Source: Saccharum officinarum
Lineage: Eukaryota > Streptophyta > Magnoliopsida > Poales > Poaceae
Length of the DNA stretch: 64,000 nt
Assembly: GCA_020631735.1 (NCBI GenBank)
Contig: CM036223.1
Coordinates: forward strand, 10,764,191-10,828,190
Direction: 5' to 3'
Shown in pieces: positions 27,223 to 40,900 of this stretch. The translations under genes and the position numbers were made by a program. Positions within the stretch are counted from its first letter, which is position 1. Each line of letters starts with the position of its first letter. The notes beneath the pieces were generated by a model that saw only the letters and a program-made list of their open reading frames with translations, ran no database searches and was not told the DNA's origin.

Positions 27223-28615
27223 TTCGAAGGATATCTGGTGTTCATTAGAGCAATTCCAAGAGATTTTGTATACCCTTCCTAATTGCTAGGAAAATAAAGA
27301 GATTTTGTATACCCTTCCGAGCATCTCCAAGAGTTTGTCAAATCAACTTGGCATCCATCTATTTTTGGCAAAACAAAAAAAATTGTGCTCCAACAGTTTG
27401 GCATCCAACTTGGCAAATTTTAGCAATTTGGCAAATCTTCCCCCTCCACGCGCATATTTGCGCGCTGAGCGCGAGCGCGCATCCGGCTTCATGTGTAAAT
27501 TTAAGCGGGGCTCTTCGTTTCTTAACAGGGCTCTTCGTTCGCTTAGCGGACATCTTCTTATTTTACCAAGTCCAAATGGCAAACTCTTGGAGAGAGTCTA
27601 TTTTTTCACTTGCCATATATTTTAGCGAGTTGCCAAATCATGATATTTGCCAAGTGAATTTTGGCAAACTCTTGGAGATGCATTGCTATGAAAATAAAGA
27701 TTTTGATGAAAACTGCCCTTCAATAGTTTTTTTAAATGGTTATCCAAATATAGCCATATTTATTCTAGATTTCTCGCTAGCCAAAAATAGAAAACGAGAA
27801 TGACTCTCTACTCTCTAGAGTGCGCAGGAGAAAACTGTTGGAGAGTGGAAAGATATAGAAAACGATTTTTATGCAAATGACTCTTCAAATAATGATTTAA
27901 AGAATGAGATTTAGCACGACTCTTGAAGATGCTCTTAGCTAGCAAAAAGCAAAGCAAGAGTGCAAAGTTCTTCGCACAAAGACCCAACACAAAACTGGGT
28001 TGGTTGCTGCCTTTCAGGCAGAGAAATAACATCTCCACCTCAATCTTCTTCAACCTACTACAACTACGAGACCATAAGAAATGGGAACCAATTCACACTC
28101 CTTTTTTCCCCTTCAAAGTCCAAACTAGGTGGCCAGTTTTTTCCTCCACCAACTCAGTTTATTTTTTCCAAACAGAAAAAAGGTGCTGGAACTTGGAAAC
28201 ATCAGGGAACAGAGCAAAATTCGAAAAGCAGAAGAAAAGAAAGAAAGAAAGAAATCAGCTGAGGAAATGGGCCACATGGACACACATATGTTGTCAGTGC
28301 TTCTTGGCACGTTCTGGCGATATCAAGCCCAGGACGCTAAATGATCTTGCTGGTGGCCCAGTTACAAAATGGCCCGGCTACTGCCTAAACAAAATAAGGC
28401 CCATTTTCAGCTTTCTTTGTCCACGAAAAATGGTGCCTGCGTTGGGCAATTTGATTGATGATGGATACCATTACAGGGCAATCATGATCCAGAGATACTG
28501 AAACCTAGAACAACAAGAAGGAATCGCATCTAGTGCTTTCCGACCTTAAAATCTTGTATCAATGAAGAGAAAGATACAAAACTCAGAGGACACTCTTTCA
28601 AACCCGTATATTGTG

Positions 28616-28834
28616 AACTGAGTGTAGCTTAGATGATTAGCTTTCTTGTGTGGTGGAACCTGTTCACCCGAGTTTAAGTCATGGGTGCTCACACTTTCCT
28701 AAATTTGTTTCAGAATTTGGCGACGTTAGTTGTTCTTTTAGCGGTTGATGTCGTGCTTGTCGACAGCAAGGTGTGTCAATGGCCTCAGAAGTGCGTGGTC
28801 AACATATTATTATTAGGTGTGTACTTTTTGTAAT
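28616..28834 (+). mobile_element. Possible tRNA-derived SINE, copy 2
   Basis: Counterpart of 15511-15729 with the same A-box-like and B-box-like motifs. Confidence 0.4.
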
Positions 28835-29731
28835 GTAGCCCCTATGTATACATAGCATATCAATTTAGGACTGAATCCACTAACTTATCCCTTGACATGT
28901 ACCTTGGCCATCTACAACCCAACGCCTCAATGCAAAATCCAGTGCTACCACCATCTTCTTTGTAGGCGCCATCACTGCATGCTCTCCACCTGAACCCTAG
29001 GCTAAATCTTTGTAAGCCCATGCACCCCCAAGTACCTACTATAATGTCGGCCATGAGTTCTTGTTCCTTGCACCCACTTGCGTCACCTCCATTTTGGATC
29101 CACCGAGGTTCTCAAGTATGGGATGATAAGTAGGCTACCCCTTGTCCCTTGTATAAATGCTACGGCGACGATGTCATTAAGCCCACATGCGGTACATAGT
29201 TCCTCTCAAGTTCGACGACATATTTTCTTCAAGTGCTGCCTCTATGAGAGAAATGTAAGTCTTCTTCAATTAATGTCACATTTTTTGCAGAGTGTGTGTG
29301 CCGCACACAGATAAACCACAACAACTTGGGCTAGGTGGTCTTTGTTGGCATTAAAAAATGATTAATTTCAATGATTACTTCATTTTAGGTGGCACTAACT
29401 TGCCCTTTCTACTTGTTTGCTGACAAAAGTATCAAAAGTGGCTACTGCAAAGTGGGTACAATGTATATTTAGTTAGAAGGATGGACCTTGTTGTTTCTGA
29501 GATTCCAGCTCGAGGAATCGACCAACAAATCAGCCAAGGAGGCTCATTGCTGCTTCACGTTGGTCGCTGCCTCCTTTATCGCGCATCCGACAACCGATGA
29601 TCACCGCTAACGATCTTTGTGCCCGTCGACCCCTCCTCTTTCCCACAGGCAACACACTCAAGGGGATATGGGAATGGTTGTGTGAGGGGAGGGTACAATG
29701 ACCTTTCTCCAATTTGTTTCCCAAATACACT

Positions 29732-30162
29732 TGTCGACGCGGGACCGACAGGGTTCCTCAGCGATATGACTGCGAGTCGTGGGCCTTGGCCTGGCCCACG
29801 GACCGGAGCAAGAAGAGGTGCAGCATCCGCTACACTGAGTCCGAGTAGAATAGGCCAGACTAGCCGGACTCCTACAGGAAAGTAACTTCTGTGTTTAGTT
29901 CAGGACACATTCTTTGGATCCGACTAGGATTGTAACCGCACCGCAGCCTTCTCTATTGATATAAAGAGAGGGCGTGGGGACCCTTGTAAAAGGAGACGAT
30001 AGAACACAATCAATCCAACGCAAAGACTAACGCCGACTGGACGTAAAGGTTATTACTCAATCATGATCGAGGGCCCGAACCAGTATAAATCGATTGTCTC
30101 TGTGTCCGTCAAGTTTCAGTATACGCTGAAGTCCGAACAACTGTCTCAGGTACCCCGTGACA
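29732..30162 (+). repeat. LTR-like segment, copy 2
   Basis: Counterpart of 16627-17057. Begins TGTC, ends GACA, no matching flanks. Confidence 0.4.
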
Positions 30163-30295
30163 GGCTATCGGTAGTAAAACATCGATAACACCTTGACCAC
30201 GTGCCTCTAATAAGGTGGCATCCTTCCACGGTGGCAGTTCCCTCTTCCTGTATGCGGCAGAGTCCTCGGTGACAATGATATGGCCGGATGGCAGC

Positions 30296-31499
30296 CAGTG
30301 GCGGAGCCACAGGGTATGCCGGGTATGCCCCGACATACCCTATTTGACCCGCATGTGTGCAATATAATATACGTATTATACACATCTGTATTTATAAAAG
30401 AAAAAAAACTACCTGGATGGCTGGATCACCGATCACGCTAGAAGGCCCACAAAGCGGCCCACGAAGCAAGGTTCGTTAGACCTCAGTACGTGCACGGTAC
30501 ACACGTGTTTCACTTTTGGCTTTTCGTATTATAATCATGGTCCGTCCGTGGATCGGGGCTGAGGAGTCACGACGCTGCCGCCCTGACGCCGACGCCGACG
30601 CCGACGCGGTGAGGCGTGACGGACGGTGACGCCCTGGTCCTGCCGTCCTGGTGGCCGGTGCCCTCTGCCCTGCTGCCCTAGTGCCTTCCAGTCTCCGATC
30701 ACTCGTCTTTGCATGGCCGCGCAGTCACGTAGGCTCACCGCGCTATTTCTGTTAGGTAAAATTTAATCTTCTGCTCTTCATCTTTGTATAGAAAATTATG
30801 TCCAATTTCATAGCTATTTGCTAACATCACAAATAACAAATTATTAATATCTACGTAGTTATGAAGAGAAACTTGGATAATTGCATCTCTTTTCCATAAG
30901 CATGCAACCAAAAAAAAGGCGCGCAATAGCTGCTACTGCTTCTAATCATTCCCCTAATCCGATTGAACCTGCGGTGGTAGAGCAGACTCACGAGAGTGTA
31001 TGATATGGTTTACCAGCTCCTCAAATTGGTATTCCTTCTACCTGTGGCAATGGCAAGTGTTCAAAAGGATATTTTCTGCACCGGTTTTAGTGAATACAAA
31101 GTTAAGAAATAAGATGAGAGATAGTCTTTGGATAATTGTCTTGTCATTTTTATTGAGCGGGATATTTTCTTTGAAATTGATGAAGATGATATCAAGATAT
31201 TTATGTCCCTTCAAAAGCGTCGAATAAAATAGTCAGAAAAATAGTATAGTAAGTCTCTGATACTCTTTTATGCCTATATTTCCATTATTGGTTTGACTTT
31301 TGAACTATTTATACTATATTTAGTGGATGATTTCAACTTAATCCATGAATTTAAGTCTTATTGTGTTACTTAGTGCGCATATACTGAATCACGTGTCAAT
31401 TTTACAATTATTACCAAATTACTAAAATAGATTTACTAAATTGTATATGAAATTTTTTTGTGCGGCATACCCTTCCACAAAATCCTAGATTCGCCACTG
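30296..31499. mobile_element. Non-autonomous hAT element, copy 2
   Basis: Counterpart of 17191-18395, with the ATGGCAGC duplication at 30288-30295 and 31500-31507. Confidence 0.92.
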
Positions 31500-32035
31500 A
31501 TGGCAGCTATGGTACCGGTATAGATCCTCCATCAGATGTGCAAAAAAAAAAGTAGATGGACCTAGGTGGAAGGTGAAAAAAGTTTAAGAATGCACACCAC
31601 AATTTATTCAAAAATAAATTTGCCAGAGTGTATCAGATGGCTCAACAAAACTTGCACGCATTGTACCCCTGGTACTGAATAGGTAGTATATGGTAGTAGC
31701 AGGTAGTAGGTACAGTGCGAATTAGTTTTTTTTTTGAGGGGATGCAGTGCGAATTAGGTGAACCAGGAAGTTGCGACAAGTGTTCGAGTAAAATGTTGTG
31801 CTGCTTAGGAGTATATTATTACCGCCTTGCGGGGGTACAAAATTAAGACATGTGCGTAGTATAATAGGCCTGTGAACGAAGAGAGAAACAATAAATGTGT
31901 TGCACAAATGATATGTTGGCCGGGCCCTACATGCATGCTATGTGAACCACGTGGACGCGCGCAAAAGATAATAAAGGGCTACCTTGACCCGGCCCGGCCC
32001 AGCCACTAGTTTGCGCGCGCGACAGAAAAGATATG

Positions 32036-32280
32036 CTCCCTCCGTCTTGGAAAAAAACATATAAATCTGGGTTCTGAGGATAAGTTTGACTAAGTTTATA
32101 GATGATATTATCTACATTTTAATCTCTAATTAGGTTTATTATAAAACTATATTTCATAACTAATTCAATTATACTCATTACACATTATAAACATCAATAT
32201 GTTCTATTTGTATTTAATCAAAGTTAAGAATCTTTGACTCCTCGGGAAGCGAGGGTTACATTTTTTTTTTGGGACGGAGG
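32036..32280. mobile_element. Stowaway-like MITE, copy 2
   Basis: Counterpart of 18932-19175. Ends CTCCCTCCGTC and GACGGAGG. Confidence 0.75.
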
Positions 32281-33413
32281 TAATACTAGTACGTAAGACA
32301 GCAACAAATAACAAGAAGCACAGTCGGTGGGTCCCTATATAAAAAACCAACTTGGCGACACGCATTATTGATGAACATAACATACATACGGAGAGGAGTA
32401 GTTATCAGTGTGCTCAACGACCGCGGAAACGTTCGTTCTTTATTTGGGCCTCCGTTAACCATTGGCTCGGCCACCCTTGGAAACGCCCGCAGCCCACCCA
32501 CACGGAAGCACCATCGTTTCTGTAGTCAATTCCGTTGGCATTTTTCTTTCTCCCAGTTTTTCTTGTAAGCATAAATAAAAAAATAAAACATAAAATAATA
32601 AATACAATATTATAGGGTTTTGAACTCCTAACTTTGTCCTAATAAATAAATATTTCCATCACTAAATTGTATTGTTGATGTAGTTTCGATCAGAAATAAA
32701 ATTTATTTTCATCAAAATCTAGCTAGATCAGCCGATTTTAACTCATAATGTAACCATGAATTGAAATGTTGACAGTTTATTATCCAATCTATCTATAATC
32801 TAAATAAATGTATCTTCAAGTTGTACGAATAAACCAACAAATCCTCGACAAGCCCGGACACACCAATCGTCGACACAATGACAACTAACTCCTACAAAAA
32901 TTAGTACCTATTTCTACACGTCCACGGTGAAAATTAAGAAGCTCAATATTTAACTCTACCAATACTACATGGATAGTATGGATGTTATTTTCATCATAAA
33001 TAAATTATAGCTTCTTAATTTTTATAGAAACGGTAAAACATAAACAAATATATGTGTAATGTCCCGTCTTAATTTGTTTTCTATTAACATTTGATAGCTT
33101 TTTTTTATTCCGTTGCAGCGCAAACGTTATTTTTGCTAGTTATTATTATGAATAATAATATATGAATATACATGGCGAGAGCTAGCACAAAGGTCGTCGT
33201 CGTCGACCATGTCTGCCCCGTCTATAAAAGTCACCAGCCACAGCCATATGATACATTGGCAGTACTGCAGCACCGGCGGGGAAGCAGATAAGGCAAGGCT
33301 AGGTACGACGACGACCTTTAGATATAGCTACCTCGCCGGCCGGCCTCGTCCATCCTAAACCGACGGGCGGCGCTACATATCCACACCACACGGTGATCTC
33401 TATCGATCGATCG

Positions 33414-33753
33414 ATGGGCAGCGTGGGCGTGGTGGAGGCGGATGACATGAGCAGCGTCGTCAATGAGTTCCTGCAGCGGTGCGAGCCCTCCGGCGACGCC
33501 GCCTACGGCGAGCTCAGGGCGCTGCTGGCGCGCCTCCACGACCCCGCCACCAGGCGCGACGCCCGCGTCTTCCTCACCGCGCTCCGCCGCCACCAGCAGC
33601 AGCAGAGCTCGTCGTCGGCCGGCGGCGGCGGCGGCGACCGAACACATGAGAACTTCTTCCGGCGCTTCGGCTTCCGCATCCAGGAGCTGCTCCTCCAGGA
33701 TCCCACCACCACTGACATCACCGCCTCCACCTTCCTCTCCACCAACGCCGCAG
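33414..33753 (+). CDS. Orphan MMT-like first exon
   Basis: The exon starts MGSVGVVEADDMSSVVNEFL and resembles the first exon of MMT at 37926: both have PSGDAAYG, a leucine-rich RLH-PATR segment, and F-FRI before the end. It is longer (340 against 253 bases) because of a Gln/Ser/Gly-rich insert. A TATA box lies at 33223-33230. It ends at a good donor (GCAG|gtacat) in phase 1, the same phase as MMT exon 1. No methyltransferase exons follow before the next MMT first exon 4.2 kb downstream. It may be a truncated tandem duplicate or an alternative first exon of MMT. The domain has no known separate function. The start was chosen as the first ATG after the TATA box. Confidence 0.6.
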
Positions 33754-35976
33754 GTACATATGTAAACGTATATTTTAGTATGTATAATCCCCTTTCCTTT
33801 TCTTGTTTTGGAAATTGGAAATATAAACAGATATATACACACTACTGTATATAAGATAAGATGACACAAACTAATTAAGGAAGTGGTCAATATCAATATA
33901 TCATCATCGTCGTGCAATGGCCGTAGTAGCCGACACCGACACATTATTATCATAATATCAGTTGCTTCCATTCACTAACGAAAACATAGCTTACTGTATA
34001 TTACTACGAACACACACTGCTACTGCTAGAATAATGCATGCAAGTATATACTACAGTGGTGGTTGAGAGATGGTGACGACCAACGGTCCATCGTTAAATA
34101 ATAATACTGTATATATTGGGATTAATTATTGGCCACATGCATGCATTGCCACGCAACTTTCCACCATATATAGTACCGCCATACAAAATTCAAGCGTGTC
34201 TCTGCACTTGGCACATCACATTCTCACTCTGTATTTTTCTTCTTTGACTGCACGCGGGGGCGGCGGTGCTTTGCTTGCTTTGATTTTCTGTATATATAAT
34301 CGATCGGCTCTGCGTCCTCCGCGCTTTATACAAAAATAAAATAAAATCGGTGCTTAAATGAAACACACTACTTATTGAAAGAGAAAATTATAGCTATTTT
34401 TTGGGAATAATTATAGCTAATTAAGTGGGATCCAATCCAATAATCTAAGGTTGCTTGCATTGTCTCTTCAATTCTGGTCATTACCCAGGCATTACCACTT
34501 GCATTGGTCCTTCCCGCTCCACCCGTCAACGTGTAGACACCGTCACCGTCACTGTCACAAAGAAAACAAACACAGAAACTAGGCCTGGTTAAGTTTTAGG
34601 GTTATGAAAAAAAATACACGTATGCTGCACGAGCATATATGCACAGTGCGGCGGTGCCTCATAACCATTAAGATCAAGACTTCCAAATAAAGCTACAGAT
34701 TGTTGAATGGACACCGCACCATCACCATTTATACCTCACAAGTCACGACCCCTTCCATGGTGATGGAGCGAGATGGAACATTTCCGGGCGATAGAGAAAA
34801 AAGAAGTCCAAATTAAAGCCATTATTCGAATATCCTACTCCGATCCCTCGGTCTCCAAATGACAAGGGCGAAAAGGACACATGTGTCCCTACTCTTTTTT
34901 ATTCTTCACGTGTATTGATTAGACAAAAGCAAACGATTGCATTGCACCTATAAACTTATACTTTATCGCATCGAACATCTATATATAACATACTTTTTTA
35001 AGATACTACATATACATATTCATAAGCTAGAGTTGTATTTTTAGACAACATATGGGTGCTGCAGTGCTAGAATTATGATCTTTCCCGGAAGGAGTATAAT
35101 CATTTTAGCAAAACCTACCTAGTAGAAAAAATAAACATGCATGCTGCCCTTAACCCACAAAGGTAATAATAAGCTTTAGCACGCGCTAGCGAAAAGTAAG
35201 AGTGCATTTCTATTGATGGCCGGCCGGATTGTTTTTTTTCTTTCGGTTTTGCATCGATTGGACTTGTGATCCACGAGAACTAAAAAAGAGGAAGAATATT
35301 ATTTGTTTCAGATCCGTATCGGACCTGGATCTGTGAAAAGGATCGGAAAGCTGCCTTGTTGCCTTCCCTACTCACCTAACGCACGCCACGCACGCCAATG
35401 AGATGAGCCTGCCTCTCCTTGTCTTTCGAAAAAAAAATTGTGGACCACATGATTTAAATTTTTTGAGGCAACGAGGAGCAGAGAGGAGTATTGTTTAAGA
35501 ATAAAAAGTATAAATTTATAGGCAATTATTAGAAGGGTTTTTTTTATAAAAAAATACCACATCTTTTCAAAAATTAAATTATATTCAAGTTCTTTTCTAA
35601 AAGAAAAAACACCTCAATTCTATAGCATTTCTTTTGGCAGGGTACAACACGACGCACACACTTCATCTCACACTACACACACGCACACGCGCATGAGTCC
35701 TTACACATGCAAAAGAAAGTGACTGGGAGGCTCTAGCCCCCGTGCGTGGGAAACACACAAGCTTGCGTATACCCTACTTTTCTTTGGAAAAATAAGTTTT
35801 AGAAAACACTTTGCCACGCCTAGTTCAAATACTAGTGGGTAGCGCTTCTCAATAGACAGTCCTACCACCGACCATAGGACCTTTTCCAATTCTATAGCAT
35901 TCGATGTACTCTGTGGGATTTGTTTTTTTTTAGTCAAAGGCGATAGGAAGGGAGATGCAATCAATTTTATGATTTA
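33754..35976. other. Non-coding intergenic stretch
   Basis: 2.2 kb of AT-rich DNA after the orphan exon. Checked for later MMT exons (IPSIFIPEDWSF, AELGCGNG, GCIPQ and others) and none is present. No other gene or clear transposon was found. Confidence 0.6.
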
Positions 35977-36209
35977 CTCCATCCGTCCTGTAATATAGTC
36001 TATTCTAAAAATTTTAAGACAACTTAAGAGAACACTCAAATGACATATGTACCCATGAATTATACCCCATTAAAGAGTTTCTCCACATATTATGGTTTTC
36101 TTTCTAGAAAACAATTTGCCAAATCTAGGCATAGTCATCACATAGAATGCATTATATTTTAGTATAAATTTTAGAAGTCATAATGCACTATATTTTAGGA
36201 CGGATGGAG
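35977..36209. mobile_element. Stowaway-like MITE
   Basis: The inverted ends CTCCATCCGTCCTGTAATATAG and CTATATTTTAGGACGGATGGAG are flanked by TA on both sides (35975-35976 and 36210-36211), as expected for Stowaway insertion. Length 233 bp. Confidence 0.85.
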
Positions 36210-36256
36210 TATGGCTTAAATCATATTTAACCTAGTGCTAACAAAAAAATATATGT

Positions 36257-37268
36257 ACTAGGATGCTATCTGATCGTCTTCGAGCCCTCCCCCAACGTTC
36301 GTTCTTAATTAATGAAAACATCCTTGACAAATTCTTTCACAGTTGTTCGTCTTTCATAAACCTAAGAATTTCACCCCTGACTATGAAATACGAATGCCCT
36401 CCTGGCTGTCCCTATCAATCATTACTTCGACGATTCGTAGGCCGACACAATCGGACCAGAATCCTACGATGTTATCACATGCTAATGTATCCAAAGGGGA
36501 TGACTTGCTTTAAGCACTCTAATTTCTTGAAAGTAACAGCGCCGGAGGCACAACCCGGACAATTAAGGCCAAGAGCGCATTGTCGACAGAAGGGTCGAGT
36601 AAGTCGGTTCTCGCCGTGAGGCAGACCACCCGACCCAACTCAAGGTCCAACTACAAGCTTTTTAACTGCAACAACTTAAATATTCGCTATTGGAGATGGA
36701 ATTACCGCGGCTGCCGGCACCAGAGACTTGCCCTTCAATGAATCCTCGTTAAGGGATTTAGATTGTACCCATCCAATTACCCGACACTAACGCCCCTAAT
36801 ATTATTTATTGTCACTACCTCGTGTCGATCAGGATTGGGTAATTTGAGCGCATGTCGCCTTCTTTCGATGTGATAGACGTTTCTTAGGCTCCCTCTCTAG
36901 AATCGAACCCTAATTCTCAATCACCTGTCACCACCATGGTAGGCACATATCCTACCATCAAAGTTGCTAGGGTAGAAATTAGAATGATGCGCCGCCGACA
37001 CGAGGGTCGTGCGACCCGCTAAGTTATCATGAATCATCGGATTAGCGAGCAAAGTCCATGTCAGCCTTTTATCTAAAAATGCGTCCTCCTAGAAGTTAGG
37101 GTTTATTGCATAGCTCTAGAATTATTACGGTTATCCGAGTAGCATATACCATTAAACAAACTATAACTGATTTAACGAGTCATTCACAGTTTCATAGTTC
37201 GAATTAGTTTATACTTGCATATGTATGGCTTAACCTTTAAGGCAAACATATGACTACTAGCAGAATTG
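36257..37268 (-). pseudogene. Decayed 18S rRNA fragment (5' half)
   Basis: On the minus strand this reads as roughly the first 1000 nucleotides of nuclear 18S rRNA. Recognisable conserved tracts (given as plus-strand sequence) include 'taccgcggctgccggcacc' near 36702, 'ggttatccgagtagca' near 37129, 'catatgactacta' near 37247 (the 18S 5' end) and 'ctgatcgtcttcgagcc' near 36270. Many substitutions and small indels show it is not functional. The rest of 18S, the ITS regions and 5.8S/25S are absent. It sits between two Stowaway MITEs and upstream of MMT. Confidence 0.93.
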
Positions 37269-37438
37269 GAGGCTCTAACACTTATTCTATAATATATATG
37301 CCTACACATTATTTGTAGCTATAAAGTACTTATAATTTTCAATAAAAACTAGTTATAACTATGTGGTATAAAAATTATGTGGTGAGGGACTATTGTTTAT
37401 TACCATCACAAAATAAGCACAAAAACTCAAGACAAATA

Positions 37439-37640
37439 CTCCCTCAATCCCAAATTATAAGTCATCCAAAATTTCTTGAAAAATCAAAGCATCTCAAGTT
37501 TGATCAAATTTCAAATAGACATACTATAAAAATATAATTAATAAAGAATCTAATAATACTTTTTTGGTAAATTTGATCAAACTTGAGATGCTTTAACTCT
37601 GAAGAAAGTTAAAATGACTTATAATTTAGAACCGAACGAG
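37439..37640. mobile_element. Stowaway-like MITE upstream of MMT
   Basis: The ends CTCCCTCAATCCCAAATTATAAGTC and GACTTATAATTTAGAACCGAACGAG are inverted repeats, flanked by TA at 37437-37438 and 37641-37642. Length 202 bp. It lies about 165 bp before the MMT TATA box. Confidence 0.85.
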
Positions 37641-37805
37641 TATTAGACATCACAAAAAATTCGAAATCCGGTTAACCTGCGGTAAGGTAAAAACAGGTAA
37701 AATCATTTTACTTGTTTACCCCTGTGTCCCTCTTGTCCTCCCACCGACCGCCGTGCCCTCGTCGTCGACGGCGGCGTCGCCTCGTCGGCCCGGCCCACCA
37801 CCGCC

Positions 37806-37813
37806 TATAAAGG
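37806..37813 (+). promoter_or_regulatory. MMT TATA box
   Basis: TATAAAGG lies 120 bp upstream of the MMT ATG at 37926, giving a leader of about 90 bases. Confidence 0.65.
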
Positions 37814-37925
37814 CCCCTTCCCCGCCATTTTCTTTCCACCTCGCTCTCCGTCTCCTTCCTCCCACCTCGCACTCTCCTCGAACCATCCAACCATCTCCCC
37901 CACCCGTGGTCTCCAGGCCAATCCG

Positions 37926-40900
37926 ATGGCGGCCCCGGCGGGCGAGGACAAGGACGTCGACGCCTTCCTCGCGGACTGCACGCCCTCTGGCGACGCCGCG
38001 TACGGCGCCGCCAAGGCCGTGCTCGAGCGCCTCCATGCCCCCGCCACCCGCCCCGCCGCGCGCCGCCTCCTGGGCGCCGTCCGCCGACGCTTCGCCGCCT
38101 CCCGCGCCGCGGGGGAGGAGTGCTTCCGCACCTTCCACTTCCGCATCCACGACGTCGTCCTCGACCCACACGTACAAGGTCCTGCTGCCTCTACTACATC
38201 CACTGCTTCTACATCTCTCATCCGCCGCGCCATGCCACGCCACAGCCACAGATTTGTTGTCGTTTTCGTCAGTTTTGGTTGTATTTGGACTGCACTCCGC
38301 GATCTGCTTTTCATCAAATCAAATCTTGCGCCCACGTGATTTTCCATGCACATTTTCTACGGCCTGTCACCAGTAATCCGTGGTAGAATCTTGTGATACC
38401 TCCACTGCCCGCTACTTTTGTTGTAACTAGTTTCAGTACCGGACCCATGGTTTTTCATCGGAAAACAATTATATTTATATACGAAAAAGAGTGGAATTAT
38501 GCCTACAGTAGTACCCATAGGATCTTCCGGAACCATGTGGCCGACGCATGCTATCGGACCATGTGGCCGATGCATAATGCTATCGTTTGCTACAGGGATT
38601 TATGTGTACACTTCTGTAAAGCTCTGGTTTCAATGCTCGTTATCCAGGGAACAATATGTTTAGGTTGTTAAATAATTTAGATTATCTGTTTGTCTACTGC
38701 ACATAAAAGGCAACTCTTTCCTTCATCTGTCTTCTAGTCTTTTTTTTGTGGTAAATTATTTACTTTAAATGGCATCAGCCTTGTCTAAAGAATTTTCCAT
38801 TATATAAATATGTGCCCCTCGTGCAAGGCATGCTTTCAGGATGATTCACTCTGACTACATTGTGAATTAGAAATGTCAGTTGCATTGAGAAGAGAGTTGT
38901 TGCATTGGAATGATTATAATTTATTAGATTGGAAGTCCATTACCTGATAGGAGGTATATTGTTGTCATTTGGGTGTATAAACTGTTGTCTCTTGTTGGCT
39001 TTGGCCCAGTGACAAAAGCTTCCAGTATATCAGCACACAAATTCTACCAAGGATCTAGCACACCTGATTTTATTATAACAAATTTATAAACTGCTTCTAG
39101 GTTTCCAACAAAGGAAGAAGCTGACAATGATGGAGATACCAAGCATCTTCATTCCTGAAGATTGGTCCTTCACTTTCTACGAGGGCCTCAACCGTCATCC
39201 AGACTCCATTTTCAGGGACAAGACAGTAGCAGAGCTGGGATGTGGCAACGGTTGGATATCCATTGCTCTTGCAGAAAAGTGGTGCCCTTCAAAGGTTGAC
39301 CTTTCTTTTCCTATGCACATTTTTTTGTACCCTTAATTCCCCATTGGTAGCATAAGCTGATCTGGGAGCACTTTTACACTTGGGCATTTGTTCATGTTAC
39401 AAGATGGACTATGAGCTTCTGACTTGCCTAGTGCACCTGAGGAAACAACATCCACTGACTCAAAGTTTTATTTGCATTCAGCTTGACATGACCCTGTCAT
39501 TTTAATCATTTGTCTGGGCTATTTTTTTTGTTGGAATCCAAACTAACTATTTTTTTAACAAAAATTCTTTGAAGGTCTATGGTCTGGATATAAACCCAAG
39601 AGCTGTGAAGATTGCATGGATAAACCTGTACTTGAACGCATTAGATGACGATGGTCTCCCAATATATGGTGGGGAGGGGAAAACATTGCTCGATAGAGTT
39701 GAATTCTATGAATCGGATCTCCTTTCTTACTGTAGAGACAACAAGATAGAGCTTGATCGCATTGTTGGATGCATACCACAGGTACAGTCAAGAGTCAATT
39801 GTTCCCATGTTTGGTGAGATGAAAAAAAAGAGGGAAATTACTTCCACTATATCTTTATTTCAGATTCTCAACCCAAATCCAGAGGCGATGTCAAAGATTG
39901 TAACAGAGAATTCAAGTGAGGAGTTCTTGTACTCCTTGAGTAACTACTGTGCTCTTCAGGTTAGTTGGAGGATGTCTTTCATATATTCGTCTCTCGATCA
40001 AAACAAACACAGTCAGATGCATGAAACCTAAGACATGCTATTTAATTATAATGGTTTGTCTTCAAGTTATAAGTTGATCTGGAGTTTTGGATCAGAGTAA
40101 ATCTATTTATGCCCTATTTACTTTGTAGCTACATTTTTGGCTGTGTGCATTTAAACAATAGACATCTAAACACCATGTTAAGTGTATGGCATGTTGTTTC
40201 TCAAAATGGTGTATCTGAAATTTATTGATAAAGTACTAGCAACTGCAGCAATGCTATTTATTTGTGTTGCGGTTCTAAGCTCCATGCAAGTTGAATATCT
40301 TGTAACAATTTTGGATGTATTGAATCTATCAGAGTTGAAGTTAAGTAGTTAACAGTGTTTTCTAAAAATGTTGCATGTAGGTTTCCCCAAGTCAATATTT
40401 ACTTCTATTATTCTAATTTCCTTGTTTGCGGACAATGATATCTTTCTGCATCCAGGGTTTCGTCGAGGACCAATTTGGCCTTGGGTTGATTGCACGAGCG
40501 GTGGAAGAAGGGATATCTGTCATAAAGCCTTCAGGTATTATGGTATTCAACATGGGAGGTCGACCAGGACAGGGTGTCTGTGAACGTCTCTTTCGACGGC
40601 GTGGATTTCGCATCACTAAGCTCTGGCAAACCAAAATTATGCAGGTAGTAAGGCTGTGGCACACTAGAATATTTTCTGTGTCTGTAGCATGTTCTGGTTT
40701 CGGTCTTCTAGGGCCTATAGTTTCATCTATTTCTTGATGCTTTATTTTGTTCAGCATCGTTACTAATTAATTGGTTTGCTTGCAGGCTGCTGACACAGAT
40801 ATTTCAGCTTTGGTTGAAATTGAGAAAAATAGCAGACATCGCTTCGAGTTCTTCATGGATCTTGTTGGGGATCAGCCTATCTGTGCTCGCACAGCCTGGG

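Noticed and set aside
35701..35964. 87-codon minus-strand open frame with a plausible N-terminus
   Set aside because: No recognisable domain, no promoter signals, AT-rich surroundings and no sign of conservation.
36257..37268. Functional 18S rRNA gene
   Set aside because: Only about the first 1000 nucleotides are present, with many substitutions and indels in universally conserved positions.
38393..38671. 92-codon open frame in MMT intron 1
   Set aside because: It lies wholly inside an intron between well-supported exons and has no domain.
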